Origin: CAYFNF01 sp964344485
Lineage (GTDB): Bacteria; Patescibacteriota; Patescibacteriia; UBA9570; XYC2-FULL-38-9
Reading direction: 5' to 3'
Assembly: GCA_964344485.1 (NCBI GenBank)
Contig: CAYFNF010000005.1
Coordinates: forward strand, 58,271-122,270
Length of the DNA stretch: 64,000 nt
Made by a program: the position numbers and the translations under genes. Below, in pieces: positions 17,042-25,359 of this stretch. Position 1 is the first letter of the stretch, and each line of letters opens with the position of its first letter. Under the pieces are notes generated by a model, which saw only the letters and a list, made by a program, of their open reading frames with translations, searched no databases and was not told the origin of the DNA.

Positions 17042-18351
17042 GCCTGATCATCTCACTTATTGCAGCTGTTGTCCTTGCAGTGATTGCATGGCGAGATCGG
17101 ACCTGGGGTATTGCGCTAGTGCTGTTTGCTCTGCCAACATACTTGGTGCGTTTTTCTGTACTTGGCATCCCTGTAACAATGCTTGAGTTGCTGATACTCA
17201 CTCTATTTGTTGTATACATTGCCTCTCGCGCTACTCGCTCGGAAACAAAGAAGCGTCTTCGCGCTACACGTTCCCTCGCGAGCACCGCTGCGGCAACCTA
17301 CAATCGATACAGATTCGAAATATGGGGAGCTCTAGTGCTGGTTGTTGCGGGAATCATCAGTTTGATTATCACTCCTGACCTCCGAGCAGGCGCAGGAGTC
17401 TTTAAAGCGTATATATTAGAACCGATACTGCTGTTCATCGTCATTCTTGGATCTATTTCAACTACAAAACAAGTGCGACAGCTCTTTTGGGCGTTAGGAT
17501 TATCTGCAGTAGTGATTTCGCTGATCGTTGCAGTCCAATATTTCACTGGATGGGGCATCCCAGAACCTTGGCATGACTTCCCGGGTCGGCGAGCTGTTGG
17601 TCTGTACGGTTTTCCGAATGCAGTAGGGCTGTATATTGCACCGATCCTTACTGCGTTCATCGGATTGCTACTACATGTACGGTTCTTCACGCGAAAAAAC
17701 GTACTTTGGATCTTAATGATCATTCTGTTGATGGGTTTTTCCCTGATCGCATCGCAAGTTGAAGGTGCTATCATTGCTGCGGCTGCTGGAGTAGGTGTGA
17801 TGTTACTGTTCACCCGCTGGAGATGGTGGGCAATTGGAGCAGCAGTGCTTGGTGGGGTTATTGCCTTTGCATATGAACCGAGCAGAGAGCTACTACTGTT
17901 CCAAGATGTCTCCGGAGATGTGCGTCTAGCACTTTGGCATGGCACGTGGAGCTTGCTTTCAGACCGCCCATGGTTCGGAGCAGGGCTTGGAGCCTTCCCG
18001 ATTGTGTATGACATCTATCGACTGCCTTCACACGTTGAACTGCTACAGTACCCACATAATCTATTCTTAAACTTCTGGGTAGAGCTCGGCATTCTGGGCT
18101 TGCTCTGGATTGTAGGTACGTGCGTGCTGTTTATCACCACTGCAATCAAAACAATCTCGCGTTCGCACGGTTACTCTATCGTGCTACTAGGAATTCTGAC
18201 CTGTCTTCTGGTCTACGGTATAGTGGATGTTCCGTATTTCAAGAACGACCTCTCGGTACTGTTCTGGTTCTGGCTTGCATTGCTCTCTCTCTTCGCGCAC
18301 AAAAAAATCACCTCTCCTTCGGACACTTCAAAGCTTGCTACGAAAAAATAG
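17038..18351 (+). CDS. O-antigen ligase/polymerase-like membrane protein 2
   Basis: A 437-residue protein of the same family as its upstream neighbour. It has about 11 helices, and the conserved loop shows RPWFGAGLGAFPIVYD and PHNLFLNFWVELGILGLLW. The two proteins are clearly diverged, so they may divide polymerase and ligase roles. The start ATG overlaps the upstream stop (ATGA). Last gene of the polysaccharide operon; a new promoter begins 29 bases past its stop. Confidence 0.88.
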   Translation: MSLIISLIAAVVLAVIAWRDRTWGIALVLFALPTYLVRFSVLGIPVTMLELLILTLFVVYIASRATRSETKKRLRATRSLASTAAATYNRYRFEIWGALVLVVAGIISLIITPDLRAGAGVFKAYILEPILLFIVILGSISTTKQVRQLFWALGLSAVVISLIVAVQYFTGWGIPEPWHDFPGRRAVGLYGFPNAVGLYIAPILTAFIGLLLHVRFFTRKNVLWILMIILLMGFSLIASQVEGAIIAAAAGVGVMLLFTRWRWWAIGAAVLGGVIAFAYEPSRELLLFQDVSGDVRLALWHGTWSLLSDRPWFGAGLGAFPIVYDIYRLPSHVELLQYPHNLFLNFWVELGILGLLWIVGTCVLFITTAIKTISRSHGYSIVLLGILTCLLVYGIVDVPYFKNDLSVLFWFWLALLSLFAHKKITSPSDTSKLATKK

Positions 18352-18379
18352 GCTGTACACAAAATGTACTCAATAGGGG

Positions 18380-18408
18380 TCGACAAACGGCCGTTTTTAG
18401 GATATAAT
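18380..18408 (+). promoter_or_regulatory. promoter of the amidase gene
   Basis: TCGACA, 17 bases, TATAAT. Confidence 0.7.
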
Positions 18409-18441
18409 TACTAAACCAAAACAAAAACAAAATGTGTGCTC

Positions 18442-20349
18442 ATGCGTAAGAGAAGCCTTGATAAAGATCTACTATTTGCGCTGTTAACTTTGATAGTAAC
18501 CGCAGCGTTCTGTGGTGTTGCAACTGTTGAGACGCAAGCAACGAGCACTGAAATTGCCTCAAAAACTATTACTATTGATTCATTCCGATCCGATTCTCCA
18601 TCGGGTTTTTCTATACAATCAAATGTCGCACAGGACGTCTTCTCAATCCCGGACGGACAGCAAAGCGCTTCGTTTGAATCAGATCTGTATTCACCAGATT
18701 TTGAGCTCAACTCCATCGGTGTGACATGGAACGGCGTGATGCAACAGGAGCAAGATGTGGAGATGAAGGTACATATCAACACGCCTGATAGCACTATGAC
18801 ACGAGTACTACCTCACCTCAGTGATGATATTAAAGAGCCGTTGCCAGCAAACACGCATGCAACAAATCCAATTATCGTAACAGATGTCTCTTCTTTTTCA
18901 CTAGAAGTGAACTTGCATCGGTCTGCAGATGGCTCCAGCCCTACAATCGAGTCTCTAGAGTTAGTATATTTTGATACCACTCAAGATGTGCAACTTCGAC
19001 AAACTACAAATCGATCCATAACCGGCGGCTCCTCTTCACAATTGGATATTGTCACACGAACACAATGGGGAGCAGATGAAAGCTTACGCTTTAATTCAAA
19101 AGGTAACGCAATTTGGCCAGCTGAGTATGTTGACCCAGAGATCTTTATTCTGCATCATACTGCGGGCACAGACGGAGGGGATGACCCAGCAGCAACAATC
19201 CGTTCAATTTACTATTGGCATGCAGTAGTGCTCGGATGGGGAGATATTGGATATAACTATCTCATAGATCCGACAGGAACTATTTACAAAGGAAGAAAAG
19301 GGAAAGATGGAGTGATTGGTGGACATACGTTCAATGAATCTGAGAGCATAGACCTCAACGTGGGTAGTGTAGGTATCGCATTTCTTGGCTGCTTTGAAGA
19401 GGCTGACGGTGCCTGCTATTCGCAGTACGATGTCACTCCCGAGATGAAATCAGCACTCACATCGCTCGTGGGTACGAAAGCTGCTGAATTCGATTTTGAT
19501 CCAAAGGAATCTACTACATTTCAAGGTTTCTCCACGAAGCGACTAGCCGGACATAAAGATGTAGATTCGACGTTCTGTCCCGGGAGCTCACTCTATTCGA
19601 ATATGGGAAAGCTCCGGAAAAAAGCGCAAAAGAAATATCGAAAGATCACTGCACATCCGTGGGAAGGATCCATGAAGTCGCTAGAGATATCTGGAGAGCG
19701 TTCTGACAGCTTAGAAGTGGGTCAGACGTACTCCGTGACAGTATCGTATGAGAACACTGGGCAGTATACATGGCGACAAGGCAAGACGCGCCTTAAGGTA
19801 TATAACGGGACGGGCAAGAAGAGAACACCGTTGCGTCACTCTTCATGGAAAGACGTCTTTGGAAAGATTCCGCTGGATCAAGAGACAGTTGCGCCGGGTG
19901 AAACCGGAACATTTACTTTTTCTATTTCCAATTCAAACAGTGCTGGAACAAAGAATATTGTCACCAAGCTATTCCATGGAAAGAGTAAAGTACGCTCGTC
20001 TAATGCAACGCATGAATTAACATTCAACCAACCATTTGCTGGATCGCTTGTCGACCATACCATCCCAGTTGCTATGTATCATAATGATTCTCTAGAAGTA
20101 ACTGTTACATTTGAGAATACTGGTGAGACTACCTGGAATGAAGCAGTGAAACTACGCGTGAATGGCAAAAAGAAAGGAGCTGTGCCACAGCCAATAACGT
20201 CTGGTGATACAGTATCGTTTACCTTTGATATCCAAACGCCTAGTGAAGATGCCGAGCAACCGTACGTGCACTACTTTGTTGTTCAATTAAAAAAACACGG
20301 GGGCCGCATTCCCGGGACCCGCCGTGTTTTTGCTATGGAAATTCACTAA
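18442..20349 (+). CDS. N-acetylmuramoyl-L-alanine amidase (PGRP fold) with Ig-like repeats
   Basis: A 635-residue exported protein. Residues about 9-35 form a signal peptide or anchor, and a beta-rich domain (about 45-190) follows. The amidase_2/PGRP domain starts at TRTQWGADESL, with zinc-binding motifs ILHHTAGTDGG and LAGHKDVDSTFCPGS. Two C-terminal beta-sandwich repeats contain VTVSYENTGQYTW and VTVTFENTGETTW. It should cleave peptide stems from peptidoglycan or bind it. ATG 18442 is preferred; a GTG two codons upstream is possible. The last coding part contains a terminator hairpin for the opposite strand. Confidence 0.92.
   Translation: MRKRSLDKDLLFALLTLIVTAAFCGVATVETQATSTEIASKTITIDSFRSDSPSGFSIQSNVAQDVFSIPDGQQSASFESDLYSPDFELNSIGVTWNGVMQQEQDVEMKVHINTPDSTMTRVLPHLSDDIKEPLPANTHATNPIIVTDVSSFSLEVNLHRSADGSSPTIESLELVYFDTTQDVQLRQTTNRSITGGSSSQLDIVTRTQWGADESLRFNSKGNAIWPAEYVDPEIFILHHTAGTDGGDDPAATIRSIYYWHAVVLGWGDIGYNYLIDPTGTIYKGRKGKDGVIGGHTFNESESIDLNVGSVGIAFLGCFEEADGACYSQYDVTPEMKSALTSLVGTKAAEFDFDPKESTTFQGFSTKRLAGHKDVDSTFCPGSSLYSNMGKLRKKAQKKYRKITAHPWEGSMKSLEISGERSDSLEVGQTYSVTVSYENTGQYTWRQGKTRLKVYNGTGKKRTPLRHSSWKDVFGKIPLDQETVAPGETGTFTFSISNSNSAGTKNIVTKLFHGKSKVRSSNATHELTFNQPFAGSLVDHTIPVAMYHNDSLEVTVTFENTGETTWNEAVKLRVNGKKKGAVPQPITSGDTVSFTFDIQTPSEDAEQPYVHYFVVQLKKHGGRIPGTRRVFAMEIH
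20290..20332 (-). terminator. terminator embedded in the 3' end of the amidase gene
   Basis: A perfect 10-bp stem (AAAAACACGG with CCGTGTTTTT) lies inside the last 20 codons of the plus-strand amidase gene. On the minus strand it is followed by seven T and lies 34 bases past the stop of the gene at 20366, so it fits as that gene's terminator. Confidence 0.65.
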
Positions 20350-20365
20350 GGAGCCTACTCGCGTC

Positions 20366-22177
20366 TTATTCTGTATCATTTAAAGACCCTTCGAAATCGT
20401 GAAATTCTAGTGGTACATTTGTGTATGCATCTGGGATAGGCAGCTTTCCATCACCATTAGGGTTATACCCATTTGCTGTCTCCTCTCCGTCTAGATATCC
20501 ATCGCCATCGGTGTCTTCATTCAGAGGGTCTGTTTCATAAATCTGCTCATAATAGTCATCAAGCTCATCACCATCGGTGTCTTTTTTGTTTGGATCACTG
20601 CCAAATGCATCTTCTTCTAGATCAGTAAGGCCATCGCCATCGGTGTCTTTTTTAAAATCATCAACAAGGTCTTGCGGATCTGGCGAGATAGTATTGTCGA
20701 TAGTCTTTGACATATCTGCAGCTATCGATGCAAGCACCTCTTCTAAGCTAGTATACTCAGTTGGGAGGTCGGTGCTCACTGCCTTATTGTGATCCCACAA
20801 TTCTACAGTCAACGTGCTAGAGATCACGGTCGCACTGTCGTCCTCTTGTTTCTTAATTAACAGTTTATACGGTTGAAAGTCTTTTTTACCAACCCAGATC
20901 TCTCCGGTGAGAGTGTCGGTTTTCTTGGCAAAGTCAATCATATCAAAGACTTCGAGTGTTGGAGCAATACCAGTACGTTGTACTTGATCTAAAAATGCAA
21001 AGTACTTCTCTTGATCAATAGTGATATAGTAATGGCTGGTATTCGTTCCTTGAACTTTCTCTGAATTTATCTTATCTCCAAGAACCACGAACGGATGTTG
21101 ACGGAACGCTTCTTGAATAATAGTAATATCCTCTTGCTCGATTTCACCTTCTTCATCTTTAGAATCAATACCTGGAAGAGTGCTTGGTGGTAGTGTTGGG
21201 ACCTCTAAGTCTTGGTCAAACCGTATCCATTGGCCCTCTAACATACCGAGGTCTGTACCCATGAACTCTGCATTATCAGGAAGTTCGCCAAGCTTTACGT
21301 ATATTTCCCCGTTTTGATACTTCACTTCTGCATCTAAGGTAAATGGGTCCCCTTCAGTAAGAAGCTGCACGGTCGCTTGCATGTATCCAGCACTTTGATC
21401 TGGGTCTAGAATAGTAGTAGCTCCTTGCGCTTGCAGTAGCAACCCATTTACTTCCTGTCCACCGAGTAATTCACCAAAGTCACCGCCGGATTGTGGTTTA
21501 AGCTGCTGTCGAATCTCAACAGAATACGATGCAGACTTCAGTGAAGCAGCGTTCTCAAACATCGAATTCGCAACTCGTTCTGGGGACTGGTAGTAATGAT
21601 AGTAGGCATATACTGCTGACCCTGCGATTGCCACAAGTAATGCAATAATCACAACAAGTCCAATGATTTTAGTCTTTGTGCTTAACCCTTCTTTAATTAC
21701 TGGCTGCTGCGTTCCCCCTGATAGTGCTTTGCTTTTCGCTGGTTTCGCACTAGCTGCGCCGGGATCCATAGCAGGCTCTGCCATCGGACCGAGCTGACCT
21801 GCCGGTGCCTGCGGCTGTTCAGCAGCTCCTGGCTGCGCACCGATATCAAAGATGTCTTCAGGCTCTCCAATGACTGGCTTTTGTGCGGGCGCTTGTGTCG
21901 CGGCAGCTCCTGGCTGCGCACCGTCAGCAGGCATCTGTACACCAAGGTCTTCTCCAAACGATGCTGGAGCTTGTGCATCATCAGCAGGAAGAGGGGGCAA
22001 GCCTGGAGTTGCTGGTGTCCCAGCGTCAGGTCCTGCTGCGATTCCAGCTTCTGCAAATGCCTCTTCGATGTCAGCTGCTTCCCAGCCGTTGCTCAGCAGT
22101 GCTTGGCGGATCTCCTCCGGATTCTTACCTTGCTGCTGTTGATTATTAATAAAGTTCTTTACTTCTAGACTAGTCAT
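20366..22177 (-). CDS. membrane-anchored surface protein with UBA-like N terminus and TSP3 repeats
   Basis: A 603-residue protein. Residues 1-45 resemble a UBA/CUE-like three-helix domain (EEIRQALLSNGWEAADIEEA), followed by an Ala/Pro/Gln linker with repeated QPGAA units to about residue 165. One transmembrane helix follows (KIIGLVVIIALLVAIAGSAV, about 170-195), then a large extracellular beta domain. At about 510-575 there are three thrombospondin type 3 calcium-binding repeats (DTDGDGLTDLEEDAFGSDP and relatives). Such UBA-like/TM/TSP3 proteins are familiar in CPR genomes; their role is unknown. Convergent with the amidase. Confidence 0.85.
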   Translation of the reverse strand: MTSLEVKNFINNQQQQGKNPEEIRQALLSNGWEAADIEEAFAEAGIAAGPDAGTPATPGLPPLPADDAQAPASFGEDLGVQMPADGAQPGAAATQAPAQKPVIGEPEDIFDIGAQPGAAEQPQAPAGQLGPMAEPAMDPGAASAKPAKSKALSGGTQQPVIKEGLSTKTKIIGLVVIIALLVAIAGSAVYAYYHYYQSPERVANSMFENAASLKSASYSVEIRQQLKPQSGGDFGELLGGQEVNGLLLQAQGATTILDPDQSAGYMQATVQLLTEGDPFTLDAEVKYQNGEIYVKLGELPDNAEFMGTDLGMLEGQWIRFDQDLEVPTLPPSTLPGIDSKDEEGEIEQEDITIIQEAFRQHPFVVLGDKINSEKVQGTNTSHYYITIDQEKYFAFLDQVQRTGIAPTLEVFDMIDFAKKTDTLTGEIWVGKKDFQPYKLLIKKQEDDSATVISSTLTVELWDHNKAVSTDLPTEYTSLEEVLASIAADMSKTIDNTISPDPQDLVDDFKKDTDGDGLTDLEEDAFGSDPNKKDTDGDELDDYYEQIYETDPLNEDTDGDGYLDGEETANGYNPNGDGKLPIPDAYTNVPLEFHDFEGSLNDTE

Positions 22178-22201
22178 AGATCTTATTTACTATTGTTATA
22201 T

Positions 22202-22230
22202 GGTATAGAATACCATGTTTTATATGTAAA
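22202..22230 (-). promoter_or_regulatory. promoter of the TSP3 surface protein, with palindrome over the -10
   Basis: Minus strand TTTACA, 17 bases, TATACC. A palindrome with 7-base arms (ATGGTAT and ATACCAT, 22200-22216) covers the -10 box and could be an operator. Confidence 0.55.
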
Positions 22231-22263
22231 AAAAAGCTACATAACCACAGGTGCGTTCATGTC

Positions 22264-22283
22264 TTTTTATGGCCATAAAAAAA
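22264..22283 (-). terminator. probable terminator region of cassette C3
   Basis: After the Crp-like gene the minus strand reads GAGGAGGC and then seven T, continuing into the 18-base perfect palindrome TTTTTATGGCCATAAAAA (22264-22281). The GC stem before the T-run is not clear. Confidence 0.35.
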
Positions 22284-22300
22284 GCCTCCTCAAGATCACG

Positions 22301-22987
22301 CTACGATGCAGGGGTCTCGGGCAGGAGCTGGGTGAGCGCCTTGATGCCGGCGTGCGTGATGACGATGCCCTCCTTCTGGCTGATCAGCCAGTCTTTGCGC
22401 GTCCAGTCCGCGAACACTCGGATCACGGTCTCTTCGCGCGAGCAGACCATGGTCGCGTAGTCCCTGCGTGCCAGGCGCAGTGCCACGAACTGACCACGAG
22501 CATCGTTGGGAACTGCGAACCGTGCGCCCATGTCCAGGAGCAGACGCGCCAGGCGGATCTCGACTGCGTCGCGGATCGTCAGGTCCGCTTGTCGTCGAGC
22601 GTGGTCCACCTTGTTGGCGAGCGACTCCATGATCAGTCGGCAGACCAGCGGGTCCTCTTCCATGAGCTGGCGTAGCGCCTCTCGTTCGACCTGGAGTGCC
22701 TTGATCTGGTCCAGGGCCGTGAGCGTGATCGGACTGGGGTTGCCCGTGACCACTTCGACCTCTCCGACCAGGTCGTGCCGACCGATCAGACCCATGGTGA
22801 ACGTGGTGCCGTCACCGAGCAGGTGTTCGATCTTGGCTGCTCCACAGCACAGGAAGAGTACAGGTGAACTGGGATCGCCGCGATGCCAAATGATCCGATC
22901 TCGCGGGAAGCGAACGACCGTGGCGAACGGCCCCAGTAGCTGTTGGGTGGTTGTCGGTGGAGTGGATGCAGGTGGCAAGATTGCCAT
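22301..22987 (-). CDS. Crp/Fnr-family transcription regulator (GC-rich cassette C3)
   Basis: A 228-residue protein with an N-terminal cyclic-nucleotide-binding beta-barrel (FPRDRIIWHRGDPSSPVLFL, then GLIGRHDLVGEVEVVTG), a long dimerisation helix, and a C-terminal winged helix-turn-helix of Crp type (LARRDYATMVCSREETVIRV). The Cys pair CCGAAK is in the barrel, but there is no Fnr-type N-terminal Cys cluster, so an iron-sulfur sensor is unlikely. ATG 22987 follows the strong SD AAGGAG. It has a private promoter and a GC-rich composition unlike its neighbours. Targets are unknown; the palindrome at 22200-22216 is one nearby candidate site. Confidence 0.88.
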   Translation of the reverse strand: MAILPPASTPPTTTQQLLGPFATVVRFPRDRIIWHRGDPSSPVLFLCCGAAKIEHLLGDGTTFTMGLIGRHDLVGEVEVVTGNPSPITLTALDQIKALQVEREALRQLMEEDPLVCRLIMESLANKVDHARRQADLTIRDAVEIRLARLLLDMGARFAVPNDARGQFVALRLARRDYATMVCSREETVIRVFADWTRKDWLISQKEGIVITHAGIKALTQLLPETPAS

Positions 22988-23016
22988 CGCAAATCTCCTT
23001 GCTTAGGTGCAGCCGT

Positions 23017-23045
23017 ACCTTACGGGATTCTATTTTTTTCGTCAA
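23017..23045 (-). promoter_or_regulatory. promoter of cassette C3
   Basis: Minus strand TTGACG, 17 bases, TAAGGT. It directly follows the tRNA-Ala terminator. Confidence 0.65.
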
Positions 23046-23047
23046 AT

Positions 23048-23068
23048 ATAAAACGCCCAAATGGGCGT
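23048..23068 (-). terminator. tRNA-Ala terminator
   Basis: Hairpin ACGCCC/GGGCGT with a 4-base loop, followed on the minus strand by TTTTATATTTG, whose last bases begin the -35 box of the next promoter. Confidence 0.65.
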
Positions 23069-23073
23069 CTTTG

Positions 23074-23147
23074 TGGACCCGAGCGGAGTCGAACCGCTGA
23101 CCTCCTGCGTGCAAAGCAGGCGCTCTAGCCAGCTGAGCTACGGGCCC
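23074..23147 (-). tRNA. tRNA-Ala(UGC)
   Basis: Full cloverleaf on the minus strand: acceptor GGGCCCG/CGGGTCC, D-arm, anticodon loop TTTGCAC between CCTGC-type arms, T-loop TTCGACT. The discriminator is A. CCA is not encoded. Promoter at 23178-23206. Confidence 0.96.
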
Positions 23148-23177
23148 GTGAAAAAACGCTATGACAGCGCTCGAAGT

Positions 23178-23206
23178 ACTATACTAGTGAACGAAAATAA
23201 AGTCAA
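23178..23206 (-). promoter_or_regulatory. tRNA-Ala promoter
   Basis: Minus strand TTGACT, 17 bases, TATAGT. The -35 box lies inside the 3' end of the small membrane gene at 23184-23411. Confidence 0.75.
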
Positions 23207-23411
23207 GAATGCTAGTCATAATGCCGCTCATAATAAACAGCGCACAAAGAATAAACGCAACTCCGATCAGTTTATAAAACGTCCAGGAGCCACCAGGTCC
23301 GAGCTTTTGTTCTGCCCATGCATTACGACCAAACGACTTCATAAACCAGTCGGTTTTGATGATAAGGACCACTCCCGCGGCAATAATGAGTAAGCTGATG
23401 ATATATTTCAT
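23184..23411 (-). CDS. small membrane protein (75 aa)
   Basis: A 75-residue protein with two membrane helices, residues 3-22 (YIISLLIIAAGVVLIIKTD) and 47-70 (FYKLIGVAFILCALFIMSGI), separated by a conserved-looking amphipathic loop (FGRNAWAEQKLGPGGSW). This resembles small two-helix proteins common in CPR genomes, function unknown. It is followed on the same strand by tRNA-Ala, whose promoter overlaps its coding end. The start is ATG 23411. Confidence 0.65.
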   Translation of the reverse strand: MKYIISLLIIAAGVVLIIKTDWFMKSFGRNAWAEQKLGPGGSWTFYKLIGVAFILCALFIMSGIMTSILDFIFVH

Positions 23412-23449
23412 GTGAGTATAATATCGTATTTTTTAATGCCTGGATAGGG

Positions 23450-24907
23450 CTAGGAGCACCTATTTAAATATCGCTTCAAGTTATGGTGTCCGTGATAATC
23501 CAAAATCTGCAACACTTTCTTTGCCTCTTGTTTTTTTGTAATCTTGTCGTATTTCATCTTTCCGTCTTGTTTATAGATAATCAGTTCGTTCCCTTCAGGC
23601 AGCAAACAGTGGTGTACACCTCCAACACCCGAGATCATCTCCTGATACGCTCCGATCCCAAAGACTCCTATATACAATTCTTCTTTCTCTCCAACATCCG
23701 GCAGGTAGATGATATTATCCTTTTCATGTTTATAGTACGTATCATCAGGGTCGCAGGTAATACCACCTAACTTCACTTTGTGATACTCCCGATTCCATCC
23801 ATTCAACGGCAGAATGAGAAACTGTTGCCCCAGTGCCCATGAATCTGGCAAAAAATTCATCAAACTCCCTTGAATCAAATACCAAAATGTATTCTTCTCT
23901 TTGGCTTTTTTCTTAATTGCAATCTTGAAGCAAAAGAATGAGTGGTCGTTGACCGTGTATCTGCCGTTCTCACCGATGATATGCGGCGGTGTGATACTGT
24001 TCTTCTTTGAAAGTTGGAGTAACGCCTTTACTAATTTGTCTGCGTACGCCCCGTAGTCGAATGAAAAACTCATGTCGTACTGTACTGGCAATCCTCCGCC
24101 GATATCCAAATACTCAAGCGTCTGGTACTTCTGTTTCAAAGGGCAGTAGTAGTTCTCAAAGATCTTTCGTACTAAGTGAATGTAGTTTGAGAGGCTTGTT
24201 ATGGTTCCACCAAAATGAAAGTGGAAGATAGTAAATGTGAGGTTATCTGAATCTTGTATTCTCTGTGCGCACTTCTTCATTCGAGGGAACGGGATTCCAA
24301 AACGGCTTTCTACACTTGTGCCTAAACGATCTCCTTGTTTGAACTCATAGAGTAAATTGTCATCGATGTTCAAGCGCATGCCCACTTGAAATTCGACACC
24401 CGAATCTAGAAACAGATCGACCTCTTCTTCGCTTTCTAATATCGGAATGATGCGCAACCCTTTTTTGCGCATCTTAATTACTTTTTCAAAATACCGATCG
24501 TATTTGAACCCATTGCAAATAATCGGAGTGTCTTTCGTGATGATGCCTTCTTGATATAAGTACTCAACAATATCCAAATCATAACTTGAGGTGGTCTCTA
24601 GTGCATCACTATCATCGAGCGCAGTGGTGATAACCTCGCTGTAGTAATTCGCTTTTTGCGCGTATGCGTAGAGATAGTTCCCGGGGTACTGATGCTTCGT
24701 AATGGCAGTCTTGAAATGTGCTTGCAGCTCGCGAATTCTCTGGCTAATCATCTCTGTATACGCAACTTCCAGCGGATCCCCGTACTTCTTCACTAAAGAA
24801 AGTAAGTTGATATTCTTGTAATACAAGCGATCACCTTTGACTCGCAGGTGATCATTGATTTGATCTGATGACTGGTATTTCTTTTTGAAAAATGTTTTAT
24901 ATTTCAT
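23450..24907 (-). CDS. PLP-dependent decarboxylase (arginine/diaminopimelate type)
   Basis: A 485-residue fold-III PLP enzyme with an alanine-racemase-like barrel and a C-terminal beta domain. The PLP lysine lies in LYAYAQKANYYSEV near residue 85. The phosphate-binding strand is LDIGGGLPVQYD, the active-site acidic motif is IGENGRYTV, and the C-terminal Cys/Asp box is GITCDPDDTYY. The FHFHFGG motif also matches. It is most like biosynthetic arginine decarboxylase (SpeA-type) but much shorter than the roughly 630-residue classical form; diaminopimelate or carboxynorspermidine decarboxylation cannot be excluded. It lies downstream of the radical SAM locus on the same strand, behind a terminator. 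Confidence 0.82.
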   Translation of the reverse strand: MKYKTFFKKKYQSSDQINDHLRVKGDRLYYKNINLLSLVKKYGDPLEVAYTEMISQRIRELQAHFKTAITKHQYPGNYLYAYAQKANYYSEVITTALDDSDALETTSSYDLDIVEYLYQEGIITKDTPIICNGFKYDRYFEKVIKMRKKGLRIIPILESEEEVDLFLDSGVEFQVGMRLNIDDNLLYEFKQGDRLGTSVESRFGIPFPRMKKCAQRIQDSDNLTFTIFHFHFGGTITSLSNYIHLVRKIFENYYCPLKQKYQTLEYLDIGGGLPVQYDMSFSFDYGAYADKLVKALLQLSKKNSITPPHIIGENGRYTVNDHSFFCFKIAIKKKAKEKNTFWYLIQGSLMNFLPDSWALGQQFLILPLNGWNREYHKVKLGGITCDPDDTYYKHEKDNIIYLPDVGEKEELYIGVFGIGAYQEMISGVGGVHHCLLPEGNELIIYKQDGKMKYDKITKKQEAKKVLQILDYHGHHNLKRYLNRCS

Positions 24908-24952
24908 ACACTGCGTTACTTTGCCTATTCATAGTATATACCAAATTCAAAC

Positions 24953-24972
24953 AAAAAACAGGCTCTGGCCTG
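24953..24972 (-). terminator. terminator after the radical SAM locus
   Basis: Minus strand CAGGC, 4-base loop, GCCTG, then TTTTTTG. Confidence 0.65.
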
Positions 24973-24987
24973 CTTCTATACGCATAC

Positions 24988-25359
24988 TTAATACTGATCT
25001 GTCAGACGTGAAAGGTAGAAAAACACCCCAAATGCTACCAGGAATAAGATGCCAGTTATAATGAATATGATAAGAGCTTCAATAGGAACCTTTCTTGTGA
25101 CCCCGGGTTTCTTTTTATTCTTATACCATAACAATCCAACAATCACAGCCATAATCGCAGTGAGCAGCCCAAAAAAAGCAGCTATCCACGCTGTTGTTGT
25201 AGCAACAAGGGTCTCTGGCTGCCGAGTACCGTAATATCCTGTAATCGAAACCTGAGTGTTGACCTGAGCACGTGCTTTCACGGTAGTGAGGAATATAAAT
25301 ACCGGGGTAGCGATGCGCAATACGATTCTATACAATTGGTCGAAGAATTTACTCTTCAT
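24988..25359 (-). CDS. small exported/membrane protein next to radical SAM gene
   Basis: 123 residues from ATG 25359, overlapping the end of the radical SAM gene by 11 bases; a TTG six codons upstream is a weaker start. A signal-like N terminus (RIVLRIATPVFIFLTTVKARAQ) is followed by a Thr-rich segment and two membrane helices (AWIAAFFGLLTAIMAVIVGL and ALIIFIITGILFLVAFGVFF). Its layout resembles the 102-residue gene on the other side of the radical SAM gene. No family recognised. Coupling to the radical SAM gene suggests a shared role. Confidence 0.7.
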   Translation of the reverse strand: MKSKFFDQLYRIVLRIATPVFIFLTTVKARAQVNTQVSITGYYGTRQPETLVATTTAWIAAFFGLLTAIMAVIVGLLWYKNKKKPGVTRKVPIEALIIFIITGILFLVAFGVFFYLSRLTDQY

